In this document: positions 15,826 to 24,486 of the stretch, one piece after another | Numbering within the stretch: position 1 is the first letter of the stretch | Layout of the letters: each line of letters begins with the position of its first letter | Origin: Caldilinea sp. CFX5 | GTDB lineage: Bacteria; Chloroflexota; Anaerolineae; Caldilineales; Caldilineaceae | NCBI GenBank assembly: GCA_021405325.1 | Contig: QWII01000010.1 | Span: 145,710 to 209,709, forward strand | Direction: 5' to 3' | Length of the DNA: 64,000 nucleotides | The notes under the pieces: generated by a model | The model's input: only the letters and a program-made list of their open reading frames with translations | What the model was told of the DNA's origin: nothing | The model's database searches: none | Made by a program: the position numbers and the translations under genes

Positions 15826-16803
15826 ATGGGCATTAGTCGAGCAGAGGTGCGGGCAATTACGGCAGAGGATCGGCGCGCCGTGCTGGCTGAGTTTGGGATT
15901 GCTACCCGTGAACCGCTGGCGATTGGGACGGAGGCGGAGGTTTATGTCAAAGATGAAGCGACGCTCTTAAAGCTGTACGCTGGTCATGAGCGCCTGGGTT
16001 ATCTGCAAACGTTGCAACACTTTTATGAGCGCATTGATGACAGCGCCAGCGCGCTTCGCTTGCCGCGGTTGCGGGAAGTGACACAACGGGGCAACTTGGT
16101 TGTCGTGCTTGAAACACGGCTGGCTGGTGTTACGTTGGAGACCGCGCTAAACGCAGTTGCGGCTGACGAGCATGAGCGGCTAGAAACCCTTTATTTGGAC
16201 GCCGTGAGCGCGTTGAAAGCGCTGAGAATTACACAACCACCCTCGCACTATTTGCTCTTTGATCAGAGCGGGCAAAGCGCCACTAATCAACAATCCTTTG
16301 AAGATTTTTACGCCAATCTGTTGGCAAAGAAGTTGGCGACTGTGGGCGCCATCTTTGCCACCGTTGATCCAACCTTTGCCGGCAAAGCAGCGGCTCTGGT
16401 CGCCGCCATTCGTAGCAGCGGGCCAGCGCCCTTACAGGTGGTTCACGGTGACTTTTTCCCTGGCAATGTGTTGGTGACGCCGGATTACCAACAGGTGGTG
16501 GGCGTCATTGATTTTGGCTCGTTTACCCTCTTTGGCAATCACTTGCTCGACTGGGCCGGCGCGTTCGGCTTTTACCAGATGTATGCAGCCGACCGCTGGC
16601 AGATTCGCGCTCGGCTGCTGCCCCGCTTGCTTGACCGCCTCACTCAGTCCGAAGCCAAAGCCTTTTTCCAGTTTCTGCTGGCCAATGCGATTTTGACTTC
16701 GGATCTCTATGTCACCGGGGCCAATCCGTTGGATGACGGTCATTTTAGCTGGGCCGTTGAATTGGTAAAGGAAGCAAGCTATTGGCGCGCTGCCTTATCA
16801 TAA
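15826..16803 (+). CDS. APH-type phosphotransferase
   Basis: A 325-residue protein of the aminoglycoside phosphotransferase/choline kinase fold. VVHGDFFPGNVLV (about 206-218) holds the HGD-N catalytic loop, and GVIDFGS (about 226) carries the metal-binding Asp. The N-lobe lysine is probably in ATLLKLYAG. Many members phosphorylate small metabolites and are not resistance enzymes; nothing here fixes the substrate. Start choice: the ATG at 15826 has GAGGAGAAGG directly upstream. In-frame alternatives at 15811 and 15793 (GTG) are possible. The next gene follows 26 bp after the stop, so the two are probably co-transcribed. Confidence 0.8.
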   Translation: MGISRAEVRAITAEDRRAVLAEFGIATREPLAIGTEAEVYVKDEATLLKLYAGHERLGYLQTLQHFYERIDDSASALRLPRLREVTQRGNLVVVLETRLAGVTLETALNAVAADEHERLETLYLDAVSALKALRITQPPSHYLLFDQSGQSATNQQSFEDFYANLLAKKLATVGAIFATVDPTFAGKAAALVAAIRSSGPAPLQVVHGDFFPGNVLVTPDYQQVVGVIDFGSFTLFGNHLLDWAGAFGFYQMYAADRWQIRARLLPRLLDRLTQSEAKAFFQFLLANAILTSDLYVTGANPLDDGHFSWAVELVKEASYWRAALS

Positions 16804-16828
16804 TACCCATTGCAAAATAGGAGTAATC

Positions 16829-18430
16829 ATGACGCAACATTATGTCCAACCCCGACACACTGCCGATACACTTGGCATTTTGGGGTTGCCCGCACCCATC
16901 CACGAATTAGCCCAACGCCGCTGGGACGCCATTGTGATTGGCGCCGGTCACAATGGCTTGACCTGCGCCGCTTATCTGGCGCGCGCCGGCAAGCAAGTGC
17001 TGGTGTTGGAAGCGCGCCAGCGGGTCGGCGGCGCCTGTACGCTGGAAGAGACCTGGCCGGGCTATCGGATCTCCCCCTGCGCTTACCTGGCCGGCTTGTT
17101 ACATCCGCTGGTGGTGGGTGAACTCAACTTTCCGGCCTATGGCTATGACTGGACGCCGGCCGTAGCCGGTATGTTTGTCCCCTTTGACGATGGGTCAAGC
17201 ATCCAACTGTGGGATGATGATGTGCGTTGTGCGGAAGAGATCAAACGCTTTGCCCCCGGTGATGTTCGCGGCTGGCGCGCCATGTATGATGTGATGAAGC
17301 GCGCGCGCGATGCCGTGCGGCCGGCGGGCAAGGGTGATCTATGGATTGGTACGCCGCCCAGCCGTGAGCAGATTGAAGCACGGTTAAAAGGCGACCAGGA
17401 CGCCATCAACCTGCTCTTCAACTGGTCGATGGTCGAGTATGCCGAACATTTTTTGCAGGATGAGCGGCTACAATGCGCGGTGTTGGGTCAGGGTGTCATC
17501 GGCACCAACGCCAGTCCGCATGACCCCGGTACGGCGTCGATTCACTTTCATCACTCCTCCGGTCGCCTGGGTGGGTTGACCGGCACCTGGGGCTATGTCA
17601 AGGGCGGCATGGGCATGGTCTCCTTTATCCTCTGCGACATTGCCCGTGACGCCGGCGCCGTGGTGGCAGCGGGGACGCCGGTCGCGCGCATTCTGCCCGG
17701 TGAAGGGGTAGAGTTAGCCGGCGGTGAACGCATCTACGCACCCATTGTCGTTTCCAATGCCGACCCGCAAGTGACGCTGCGTCTGCTTGGCCCTGCCGCT
17801 GATCCGACCTGGCAGCGCAAGGTGGAAGCTGTCCCCATCAAAGGTTGCACCGCCAAACTCTCGGTCGCCTTGCACGAGTTGCCCAACTTCAAGGCCCGCC
17901 CCGGCATCCGTGAACCCCATCACAGCGGCCAGATCAACACACCCTTGACCAAAGCCGAGTGGCGCGACTATCCGGTCATTGCCAACGCCGGTGGGTTGCC
18001 GCCCCGGTTGTGGACAGAACTCTACTTCCAAACGGCCCACGACCCCAGCGTTGCCCCGCCAGGGATGCACACCATGAGCGTCTTCACCCAATATGTCCCT
18101 CACACCTTTGCCGAAGGTTCCTGGGCGACGCGGCGGGAAGCGGTGGCGGCGCTGGCCTTTGCGTCGATTGGTCGTTATTGTAGCAACATCCCGGACGCCG
18201 TCGCTCACTATGAAGTGATGGGGCCGCCCGACATTGAAGAAAAGGTTGGCTTAACCGGCGGTCACATCTTCCAGGGCGAGTGCTTACCCGCCTACCTGTG
18301 GGATCAACGGCTCGCCTACCAAACTCCCATGCCCGGCGTCTACCTTTGCGGCGCCTGCACTCATCCCGGCGGGAGTGTGATCGCGATCAATGGGCGGAAT
18401 GCGGCGATGGCGATTTTGGGGCAAGAGTGA
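16829..18430 (+). CDS. FAD-dependent oxidoreductase, PYROXD2/phytoene-desaturase-like
   Basis: A 533-residue flavoprotein. The FAD-binding motif VIGAGHNGLTCAAYLARAGK (about 36-55) ends in VLVLEARQRVGGAC. The C-terminus (about 475-530) has GGHIFQGECLP and YLCGACTHPGGSVIAINGRN, the second FAD contact typical of the PYROXD2 group and bacterial homologues within the phytoene dehydrogenase superfamily. AGGAG sits 5 nt before the ATG. No carotenoid genes are nearby, so desaturation of phytoene is not supported; the substrate is unknown. Confidence 0.85.
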   Translation: MTQHYVQPRHTADTLGILGLPAPIHELAQRRWDAIVIGAGHNGLTCAAYLARAGKQVLVLEARQRVGGACTLEETWPGYRISPCAYLAGLLHPLVVGELNFPAYGYDWTPAVAGMFVPFDDGSSIQLWDDDVRCAEEIKRFAPGDVRGWRAMYDVMKRARDAVRPAGKGDLWIGTPPSREQIEARLKGDQDAINLLFNWSMVEYAEHFLQDERLQCAVLGQGVIGTNASPHDPGTASIHFHHSSGRLGGLTGTWGYVKGGMGMVSFILCDIARDAGAVVAAGTPVARILPGEGVELAGGERIYAPIVVSNADPQVTLRLLGPAADPTWQRKVEAVPIKGCTAKLSVALHELPNFKARPGIREPHHSGQINTPLTKAEWRDYPVIANAGGLPPRLWTELYFQTAHDPSVAPPGMHTMSVFTQYVPHTFAEGSWATRREAVAALAFASIGRYCSNIPDAVAHYEVMGPPDIEEKVGLTGGHIFQGECLPAYLWDQRLAYQTPMPGVYLCGACTHPGGSVIAINGRNAAMAILGQE

Positions 18431-18537
18431 GACAGGAAGACAAGAAGACAGGAAGACCAGAAGAGGGGGAGACCAGAAGCAGCGCCCATTGTTTCCCCCT
18501 TTTTCCTGTCTTCTTGTCTTCTGGTCTTCTGGTCTTT
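18429..18537. repeat. Stuttered hairpin (GACAGGAA/GACAAGAA units)
   Basis: The left arm is a run of 8-nt units GACAGGAA, GACAAGAA, GACAGGAA, GACCAGAA. The right arm is the complementary run ending CTTCTGGTCTTCTGGTC. It fills the whole gap between two convergent genes and touches both stop codons, so it probably serves as a two-way terminator. Confidence 0.75.
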
Positions 18538-19319
18538 CACCCGGCTTGTTCCCACCCTTCGCGCAACCACTGGGCGCTACCGAGAAGCCAGCGACGGTCA
18601 CCAGTGATTTCTAGAGCAATTGTGCTGTCGTAATGGAAGCTGCGCAGGGTTTGCAGTTCGCGCTGGAGATTGATGCCGCCGGTGGGCGCTGCGCCGAAGG
18701 GCAGGTATTGGGTGTGGGTGCTGTCGTTGTCGCTGATGCGGATGTGGACGAGGCGGTCGGCCAGGGCGAAGAGGTATTCACGGGTCATACTTTGCATGGT
18801 CTGGATGTTGCCGTGGCCGATATGGTAGACCAGTTTGAGATCAGGCAACCGCTGGAAGATTTCGCGGAAGTATTTGAGTTGGTGGAGATTCTGCGGGCTG
18901 TTTTCCAGCGCTACGGTGACGCCTTGCCCCTGGCCATGTTTCAAGATAACGCCAAAGAGTTGTCGGTAATATTCATAACCGGTGCGTTCATCCAGGTGGG
19001 CCGGCCAGCCACAGAAACGGACGGTGCAGAGCGTGGCGCCAAGGGCGGCGGTGGCGTCGATGGCGCGGCGCACTTCGTCCATGGCCGCCTGACGCACCAG
19101 CGGCGCCGGGTTGTCGAGCGGCAAATAGGTTGCGGCCCGACAGATGGGTTGCAGTCCTTTGGCCGCCATCGCCGCTTTCACCTCCGCCCATTTCACATTC
19201 TCTGGCGCAGCGGCGGGCGCTTCCAATGCGATGTCCAGGGTTGAAAACCCATTATCGGCAGCCCAAGCGATCTCCGTAGCCAGGCTTTGGCGTGGATTGG
19301 TGACGAAGCTAAGTTGCAT
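18537..19319 (-). CDS. Sugar phosphate isomerase/epimerase-like TIM barrel
   Basis: A 260-residue AP-endonuclease-2/xylose-isomerase-like TIM-barrel protein. Likely metal ligands include the Glu of VALENSP (about 141), the His residues of YHIGHGN (about 169-173) and of HIRISDNDSTHTQYLPFG (about 200-215), and the Glu of IALEI (about 242). That pattern fits sugar isomerases/epimerases. GGAG lies 5 nt before the ATG. The natural substrate is unknown. Confidence 0.8.
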   Translation of the reverse strand: MQLSFVTNPRQSLATEIAWAADNGFSTLDIALEAPAAAPENVKWAEVKAAMAAKGLQPICRAATYLPLDNPAPLVRQAAMDEVRRAIDATAALGATLCTVRFCGWPAHLDERTGYEYYRQLFGVILKHGQGQGVTVALENSPQNLHQLKYFREIFQRLPDLKLVYHIGHGNIQTMQSMTREYLFALADRLVHIRISDNDSTHTQYLPFGAAPTGGINLQRELQTLRSFHYDSTIALEITGDRRWLLGSAQWLREGWEQAG

Positions 19320-19351
19320 TGGCTCTCCGTTCTAAGATTAAGATTTGCTCG

Positions 19352-19395
19352 TTGCGACGCTCGGCGTCGCAATGCCGGCTGGACGCTCCGCGTCC
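19352..19395. repeat. Two small hairpins with triloops
   Basis: TTGCGACGC-TCG-GCGTCGCAA (19352-19372) and GGACGC-TCC-GCGTCC (19381-19395) sit side by side in the gap between two minus-strand genes. The paired triloop form resembles the GTCCGTGAC-cored hairpins at 36860, 52425 and 54850. Confidence 0.6.
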
Positions 19396-19411
19396 CCTGC
19401 TCGTCCCCACA

Positions 19412-20089
19412 TCAATCATCGGTTATTGTTTTTCGGTCCAGCAGGCTCACTACTTGCACGACGATCAGCAGCAACAACCCAATCACCATCACATAGACGC
19501 CCCAGCCAATAGAAAGCGGTTCGTTGTAGAGTTCACGAATCGTCGGCAGGACGCGCAGAAAATCGCGCAGGGGGAACCGGAGCGCAGCGGTGCCTAAGAG
19601 CAGCACAATACTGCTACCCACCCAGCGCGGCAAGAGCGCCAGGAACGGACTGATGGCCGCGGCACCCAAACAGAGCGCTAGCGCCCCGATCTGTTGGCGA
19701 AATTCGGGGTTGGTGAAGGTGGCCGGTCCCCAGGCAGGAGGCAGCAGGTTGAGCGCCGCAATGCCGGCGATGATCAGCAACAAGACGCGCATCGGCCAAC
19801 CATAGCGCCACTGCGGTCGAAACGCGGCCAGGCTGAGCGCCAGACTGACAGCCACCAACGGCAGGTAAAAGCCTTCGCGCCAGAGCGTGATCTGTCCGCC
19901 GCGCACAGTGGGCAGGAATTTGACATATTCGCCCAAGTCCAGCCCGGTAACAACCAGACCGGCGACGCGATGGGGAACCCACGGGCCAAAGTAGCCGGCC
20001 AGGATGAGGATGGCAGCCAGCGGGAGGAGCCAGCGGTGAAGATTGGGGCTTGTCCAGATGTAGTGGGATGGTTGTGCTGTTTGTACCAT
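19412..20089 (-). CDS. Polytopic membrane protein of unknown function
   Basis: About 225 residues from the ATG at 20089, with six or so hydrophobic segments: LLPLAAILILAGYFGPWVP, LPLVAVSLALSLAA, MRVLLLIIAGIAALNLL, IGALALCLGAAAISPFLAL, WVGSSIVLLLGTAALRF and VYVMVIGLLLLIVVQVV. No known domain was recognised. The longest open frame starts at 20206, but its first 39 residues are translated repeat DNA and are unlikely. Confidence 0.65.
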   Translation of the reverse strand: MVQTAQPSHYIWTSPNLHRWLLPLAAILILAGYFGPWVPHRVAGLVVTGLDLGEYVKFLPTVRGGQITLWREGFYLPLVAVSLALSLAAFRPQWRYGWPMRVLLLIIAGIAALNLLPPAWGPATFTNPEFRQQIGALALCLGAAAISPFLALLPRWVGSSIVLLLGTAALRFPLRDFLRVLPTIRELYNEPLSIGWGVYVMVIGLLLLIVVQVVSLLDRKTITDD

Positions 20090-20184
20090 GCGCTCATTGT
20101 ACCGCGGACAGGGGAAGTTGGCACGCGCGCAAGGGGTCGGATCAGCGGATTCGAGACAGGAACGGATTGGCTGGTCGGTAGCGG

Positions 20185-20340
20185 TAGCGTGCGTGGCACT
20201 GACCAAGACCGCTTTGTCTACACGACGATTGGCTGGTCAGTGCCTTGCACGCGGTCGGTTTAGGTCGATCCCGCGTGCGCGGCACTGACCAATTGTTCGG
20301 TCGGTCGATGGCGTCACCTTGGTCAGTGCCACGCACGCTA
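20185..20340. repeat. Nested inverted repeats with GTGCGTGGCACTGACCAA core
   Basis: The outer arms 20185-20207 (TAGCGTGCGTGGCACTGACC...) and 20318-20340 are a perfect 23-bp inverted repeat. Inside, 20231-20254 and 20269-20293 form a second, imperfect pair built from the same core (GGTCAGTGCC/GGCACTGACC). The hairpin at 24059-24131 uses a diverged version (GCGTGCCTGGCACTGGCC). The structure is like a non-autonomous palindromic element that inserted into itself. Confidence 0.75.
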
Positions 20341-20473
20341 TCCCGCTGGCCGATTAGCCGGACTGACGAACAAATCTTGACCAAGGTTATGCACTTGGGC
20401 CGGAAACAGTTAGGGGCGATTCATCTTTGTCACGCACATGGGTTGATGATAGCCTTTATCGGCACCCCAAAAC

Positions 20474-20614
20474 CACAACAACGGATTAGGGGAGCAACGG
20501 ATTTCTTGTAGACCAACTAGAAGCTTATGATGAACAGATTACCGATGCAATGATCGTGCTACGGCTACCGAACGCGCTACGGCCCATCCGTTGCTACCCA
20601 AATCCGTTGTTGTG
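20474..20614. repeat. Inverted repeat with ACAACAACGGATT arms
   Basis: Arms 20474-20502 and 20586-20614 match at 26 of 29 positions, enclosing 83 bp. A third copy of the arm is at 15756. Together with the neighbouring nested repeats, the interval 20090-20651 holds no recognisable gene. Short fragments such as LEAYDEQITDAM can be read inside, but I cannot assign them. Confidence 0.65.
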
Positions 20615-20651
20615 TTCCCTGCACCCCCAGAGGGTAGAGTGCAGAGATTTG

Positions 20652-23600
20652 TCAGGGTTCAGAGTTTTCAGAGGGCAGAGACCCAGAGCCGGGGAGGACG
20701 AGCCGAAAACCGATGAAGTTGAACCGGTCGTGCGGAACGAAGAAGTTACGGTCGGCGCAACGGACGTCGTAATCATCGTAGTCGAACGAGCCGCCCCGCA
20801 ACACGCGACGTGCGTCGCCTTCCAGGTCTTCTTTTATTCTCTGCTCATAATTTTTGTAACTGTTAAGCCATTGTGTACTACACCACTCCCAGACATTACC
20901 GCTCATATCAGCGGCGCCACAAACGGCGTCACCATTCGGAAAGAGGCCAACCGCGCAGGTGCTGTTAATACCGGTTTCACTCATATTACAACGTTTGGCA
21001 TCGAATTTCTCACCCCACGGATAATTACGACCGGTTTCTGAGCCTGCCGAAGAATGCCGCGCCGCCCGTTCCCATTCGGCCTCGGTTGGTAGCCTTATTT
21101 CATATTGCAACACATCCGTAAGCCAGTTGCAAAAAGCGACAGCTTCATACCAACTAACGCCCACTTGCGGATGATTGGGTGTTTGAAACACGGTGCGGTA
21201 TTCTGCCGGGCCAGTAATCTTTTCTTTTGTCCGCCACTGCCAGCCCGCTTTCGTCCAATAGCGCTGTTTACCATAGCCGTCATTGGCGACAAAAAGGCTG
21301 TACTGCGCAACGGTAATAGGGTAACGACTGATACGATAGGGTTGGGTGACGAGGTTGCAAGCAAATTGCGGCTTTTCATCACTCCACTCGCTCTTATCAT
21401 CACCCATAATAAATGGCCCCGGCTCAATCACTTTTGACCAAACCAGATCAGGCAAACCATGCTTTACCCCGACGCCTGGCCGCGAATCACCGACATGGCC
21501 CAAGGCTACACCAGCTTCTGCACGCAGACGTGGGGTGGTTTTGTTCAGCAACCGCGGATTGGTAATAAGCGTGGTTAAGCGGTTAGCCAGGGCATGATAG
21601 AGCGCCTGGTCTTGCGCTTTATCAAACCATTCCAGGCAAGCGCTGGCGGCCAGTTCGGCGGCGGCCAACTGTTGGTCAGGCGGCAGGGTTGACTTTTGTC
21701 CAACCTCGGCCAGTTGCAAGAGAAACGCTTGGGCATTGCGGCGAGCATTCATGCTCAAATAGCCTACTACCAGGAGAATAGGTTCGCGCCACCAGCTTTC
21801 GAGGACAAATTTTTCTTCGTGCAGCAACCGAACGATGGCCTCTACGCCACCCTCTCCGCGCACCACTTCGGCCAGATAGCGGGCGACCATAAACTCCTGA
21901 AAGGCAAGATGGAAAAAGCGGTAGAGGCCCAGCCGCTCTTCCAGCAACGTGCCACGCAAGCGAGTCAATTGTAGGAAGCTGCGCACCAATTCCGTGGGTT
22001 GACCGGCGTTGCGCAAGAGACGCAACAGCGCATCATCTTCAATCTCACGGCCCTGTTTCTCGCCCTGGCGGTGCAATTCCCAGGCGATCTGCTGCACCAG
22101 ATCGCGATGCACTTCGTGGCTTTGACCGACCCAGCGGCGGATCTCTTCCAGCGCTTCGCTGTCTTCCAGGCCATAGTCGGGCCAGAGCAGGCTGTCGGTG
22201 GCGCGTTGGTAAAGTTCGGCGCGGTGTTGGGGAAAGCGTCGTTCGTTGAGGTGGACAATCAACAGCAGGCGCACCATGAGCGGGCTATCGATCAGGCGCG
22301 CCACATCGTCACCCAAGCGACGCTGCCGTTCGCTTTCCAAGTCACGAATACCGGCCAGCAGTTCGTCGATCTGGCGCGCCCGCACCACGGCATCGTCATC
22401 GTAGAGGGCGCCGTAAGCCTGTTGCACCAATGCAGTCACATGAGGTTCATCCAGTGTTTGCACGCGCACTTCACGGAAATCCCGGCCCAAGGCTGTGCGC
22501 CCTTGATAGGCAGCGATGCGACAAGTCACCACCAGCCGCAGATCGGCTTTCCCGTCGGCCAATCGTTCAATCGCCTCGCGGATGCGGGTGCGTTCGGCCT
22601 CATCCGGCACTTCATCCAGGCCATCGAACAGGAGAATCAGGTGACGCCCATCATGCAGCAGACGGGTAAAGAAGTCAGGGAGAAGATTGACTACGCCTTC
22701 CTGTTGCTTGACCAGATAGTCGGCAATAAAGGCGGCCAGCGTGCGTGGTTGGTTGGTTTGGCGACGGTGCAGGGCATAGACACTGAGCGGCAATACAATG
22801 GGGATGGGCGCTTCGGTTATTGCCGCCGGTAGACCAACTTTTGTTTGGGCCAGCGCGCTATCATCGGCCAGCAGCGTCCGTGCCAGCGTATAGGCGAGAT
22901 GTTGTAGCACCGTCGTCTTACCAGAACCAGGGCCGCCGGTGACGATCAGGCGGTCGCCTTGGGCGAGCAATTCGTTTAGTTCGATGGTGCGTTCGCGCTC
23001 TTCCAGTGCAATCGTCACCTCATCCTCGTCGACCACACGGCGTCTTCCTTCCTTTGCCGTGATCGACAAGCGCTGGCGTTGGGCATAGACCGACGCGGTC
23101 GCGGCGAGGGGAACATAGACGGTGTCCAAGTCCAGTGTCATGGCCTGCTCACCCTGGTGGCGCATCCCGCGTAGCGTTACCTGGCCGTAGTGGCGGCAAA
23201 CCCAACGCAAGTAGGTGCGGATCTGTTCTTGCAAGGCCGCTTCGTCAACGGCCGGTGCGTCGTTTTGCGCTGAGGGGTGATAGTAGTTGATGATCTGGGT
23301 GATCTGCTCCCCCACTGCCACGCCGACATTGCCGGTGACATTGCCCACGCGAATCGTCAACCGGCTACCCACCTCTTTGAGCGCAGCACGCATGGTTGCC
23401 GCAAACCAATCCTTGTCGGCTTCACTCATCACCGTCTGCACGACGCGCAGCGCGTCAAAGCGTTCCAACAGATCATCCAGGGCTTGGCGCCAGGCTTCGT
23501 CGGTGGTGGCTTTTTGGCTCAACTCTTGGGCGAGGTCTTCCTCGGTGCGTTCATGCCAGCGGCTGATCTGTTCGGCTACCAGGTTGCCGCCAATGCCGGC

Positions 23601-23792
23601 AGCCAGCGCACCCAGTGTCATCAACAGCGGATAATTCTGCGCGCCGATGGCTTGCCGCGCCGCTTCCACCAACGGAAAAACTGTGGCGGTCGAAAGCGCG
23701 CCATAGAGAACGCCAGGGGTCAACCGGCGCGCCGTTGTCGCCAGAGAACGCAGCCTTGTTTCAACTTTTGCTTGCCATTCACTCATATTCAT
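20652..23792 (-). CDS. NACHT-type STAND NTPase with C-terminal FGE-fold (C-type-lectin-like) domain
   Basis: About 1046 residues. The N-terminus has two weakly hydrophobic segments (about 25-70). Then comes a region with VGNVTGNVGVAVGEQITQIIN, seen in front of NACHT modules. The NACHT domain has Walker A VTGGPGSGKTT (about 282-292), Walker B LILLFDGLDEVPDE (about 383) and a helical region. From about residue 775 to the end is a SUMF1/FGE-sulfatase-fold domain (PGPFIMGDD, VGVSWYEAVAFCNWLT, LPTEAEWERAAR, MSGNVWEWC, RRVLRGGSF). STAND proteins with sensor domains act as switches, including in phage defence. The C-terminus (20700-20803) looks like a DGR variable region. GGGAG is 8 nt before the ATG at 23792; a longer start at 23864 is less likely. 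Confidence 0.88.
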   Translation of the reverse strand: MNMSEWQAKVETRLRSLATTARRLTPGVLYGALSTATVFPLVEAARQAIGAQNYPLLMTLGALAAGIGGNLVAEQISRWHERTEEDLAQELSQKATTDEAWRQALDDLLERFDALRVVQTVMSEADKDWFAATMRAALKEVGSRLTIRVGNVTGNVGVAVGEQITQIINYYHPSAQNDAPAVDEAALQEQIRTYLRWVCRHYGQVTLRGMRHQGEQAMTLDLDTVYVPLAATASVYAQRQRLSITAKEGRRRVVDEDEVTIALEERERTIELNELLAQGDRLIVTGGPGSGKTTVLQHLAYTLARTLLADDSALAQTKVGLPAAITEAPIPIVLPLSVYALHRRQTNQPRTLAAFIADYLVKQQEGVVNLLPDFFTRLLHDGRHLILLFDGLDEVPDEAERTRIREAIERLADGKADLRLVVTCRIAAYQGRTALGRDFREVRVQTLDEPHVTALVQQAYGALYDDDAVVRARQIDELLAGIRDLESERQRRLGDDVARLIDSPLMVRLLLIVHLNERRFPQHRAELYQRATDSLLWPDYGLEDSEALEEIRRWVGQSHEVHRDLVQQIAWELHRQGEKQGREIEDDALLRLLRNAGQPTELVRSFLQLTRLRGTLLEERLGLYRFFHLAFQEFMVARYLAEVVRGEGGVEAIVRLLHEEKFVLESWWREPILLVVGYLSMNARRNAQAFLLQLAEVGQKSTLPPDQQLAAAELAASACLEWFDKAQDQALYHALANRLTTLITNPRLLNKTTPRLRAEAGVALGHVGDSRPGVGVKHGLPDLVWSKVIEPGPFIMGDDKSEWSDEKPQFACNLVTQPYRISRYPITVAQYSLFVANDGYGKQRYWTKAGWQWRTKEKITGPAEYRTVFQTPNHPQVGVSWYEAVAFCNWLTDVLQYEIRLPTEAEWERAARHSSAGSETGRNYPWGEKFDAKRCNMSETGINSTCAVGLFPNGDAVCGAADMSGNVWEWCSTQWLNSYKNYEQRIKEDLEGDARRVLRGGSFDYDDYDVRCADRNFFVPHDRFNFIGFRLVLPGSGSLPSENSEP
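20700..20803 (-). other. Candidate DGR variable region (VR) in the FGE-fold domain
   Basis: The last 35 residues of the FGE fold read GGSFDYDDYDVRCADRNFFV then PHDRFNFIGFRL. At about 19 positions the codon is NNY, and every residue there (F, D, Y, V, N, H, I) is reachable from an AAY codon by changing only the two adenines. Fixed positions (GGS, R, CA, R, P, R, GFR) match the invariant frame of known DGR targets of this fold. No reverse transcriptase or adenine-rich template repeat is visible in the window, so the retroelement would have to act from elsewhere. Confidence 0.6.
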
Positions 23793-23859
23793 GGGGGTTG
23801 CTCCCATTGGGCAGTTGGTTGGGTGGTCGGGTATGATGCGGTTGCTGGTGGTCCGATCT

Positions 23860-23928
23860 ATCACCGCGAATCAGAGGGATTTGCGAATCGTTCAGGGTTA
23901 TTCGCAAATCCCTCTGATTCGCGGTGAT
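23860..23928. repeat. 29-bp perfect inverted repeat
   Basis: 23860-23888 (ATCACCGCGAATCAGAGGG...) is the exact reverse complement of 23900-23928, with an 11-nt loop. It lies upstream of the NACHT gene on its promoter side. Confidence 0.85.
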
Positions 23929-24020
23929 ATTGGCCTGGCACGCATTCGCCTTGGTGTAGCATACGCCAATCAACGATGAAAATACTATGCTGACGCTATT
24001 TAAGATTTGTTCCTTTTCCA

Positions 24021-24029
24021 TGTTATAAT
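24021..24029 (+). promoter_or_regulatory. Extended -10 promoter element
   Basis: TGTTATAAT is a perfect TG-N-TATAAT extended -10 box with no clear -35. A transcript starting at about 24036 would carry the hairpin at 24059-24131 in its leader before the zinc-finger gene. Confidence 0.45.
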
Positions 24030-24058
24030 GCACGAAAAGTTCACAAAAGGGAAACCAG

Positions 24059-24131
24059 CAAGCGTGCCTGGCACTGGCCAACTGCCGCTCACAATGACAA
24101 TATAATTTCCGGCCAGTGCCAGGCACGCTTG
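24059..24131. repeat. 21-bp perfect inverted repeat (GCGTGCCTGGCACTGG core)
   Basis: 24059-24079 pairs perfectly with 24111-24131 around a 31-nt loop. The core is a relative of the repeats at 20185-20340. Confidence 0.8.
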
Positions 24132-24183
24132 CGACCCCAATCTATATAGTTTGTTTTTGACATTTGCACAAAATAGCAGGATC

Positions 24184-24432
24184 ATGAATCAAAACGAACC
24201 GACAACCGTGTGTGACAATTGTGGCAAACCTGGCGCAAAAATCCGTCATGTGTCCAAAAGCTATGGCAAAGGGACGACGCTCTTTGTCATTGAAAATGTA
24301 CCTGTTGTCAGTTGCCCCCGCTGCGGGGAAAGCTACTTGACGGCGACAACGTTGCATGAGATTGAACGGATCAAACGCCATCGTCAAGCGTTGGCGATCC
24401 CGCGTCCGGTGCCGGTTGCCGTTTTTGCCTGA
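24184..24432 (+). CDS. YgiT-type zinc finger protein (MqsA-antitoxin N-domain-like)
   Basis: An 82-residue protein with two CXXC pairs (CDNCG, CPRCG) around a VPVV strand, followed by a helix ESYLTATTLHEIERIKRHR. This is the YgiT/MqsA N-terminal zinc-finger domain. Such proteins are usually antitoxins paired with a small RelE-like or DUF4258 toxin, but no toxin gene lies on either side and there is no HTH domain. It may be an orphan antitoxin or a different zinc protein. AGGA precedes the ATG; a TTG at 24151 would add 11 residues. Confidence 0.75.
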   Translation: MNQNEPTTVCDNCGKPGAKIRHVSKSYGKGTTLFVIENVPVVSCPRCGESYLTATTLHEIERIKRHRQALAIPRPVPVAVFA

Positions 24433-24486
24433 TGGATTCGTCACCATGTTGCTGAATGTTTACCGAAGCAAGGAATAGAGTCCCCC

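Noticed and set aside
20294..20580. Remnant of an insertion-sequence transposase
   Set aside because: Short segments such as LEAYDEQITDAM are suggestive but too short, and no catalytic motif or longer frame supports them.
20090..20651. A DGR reverse transcriptase, accessory gene or template repeat next to the NACHT gene
   Set aside because: No frame with RT motifs (such as YMDD-like) exists in the flanks, and no adenine-rich near-copy of 20700-20803 was seen in the window by eye.
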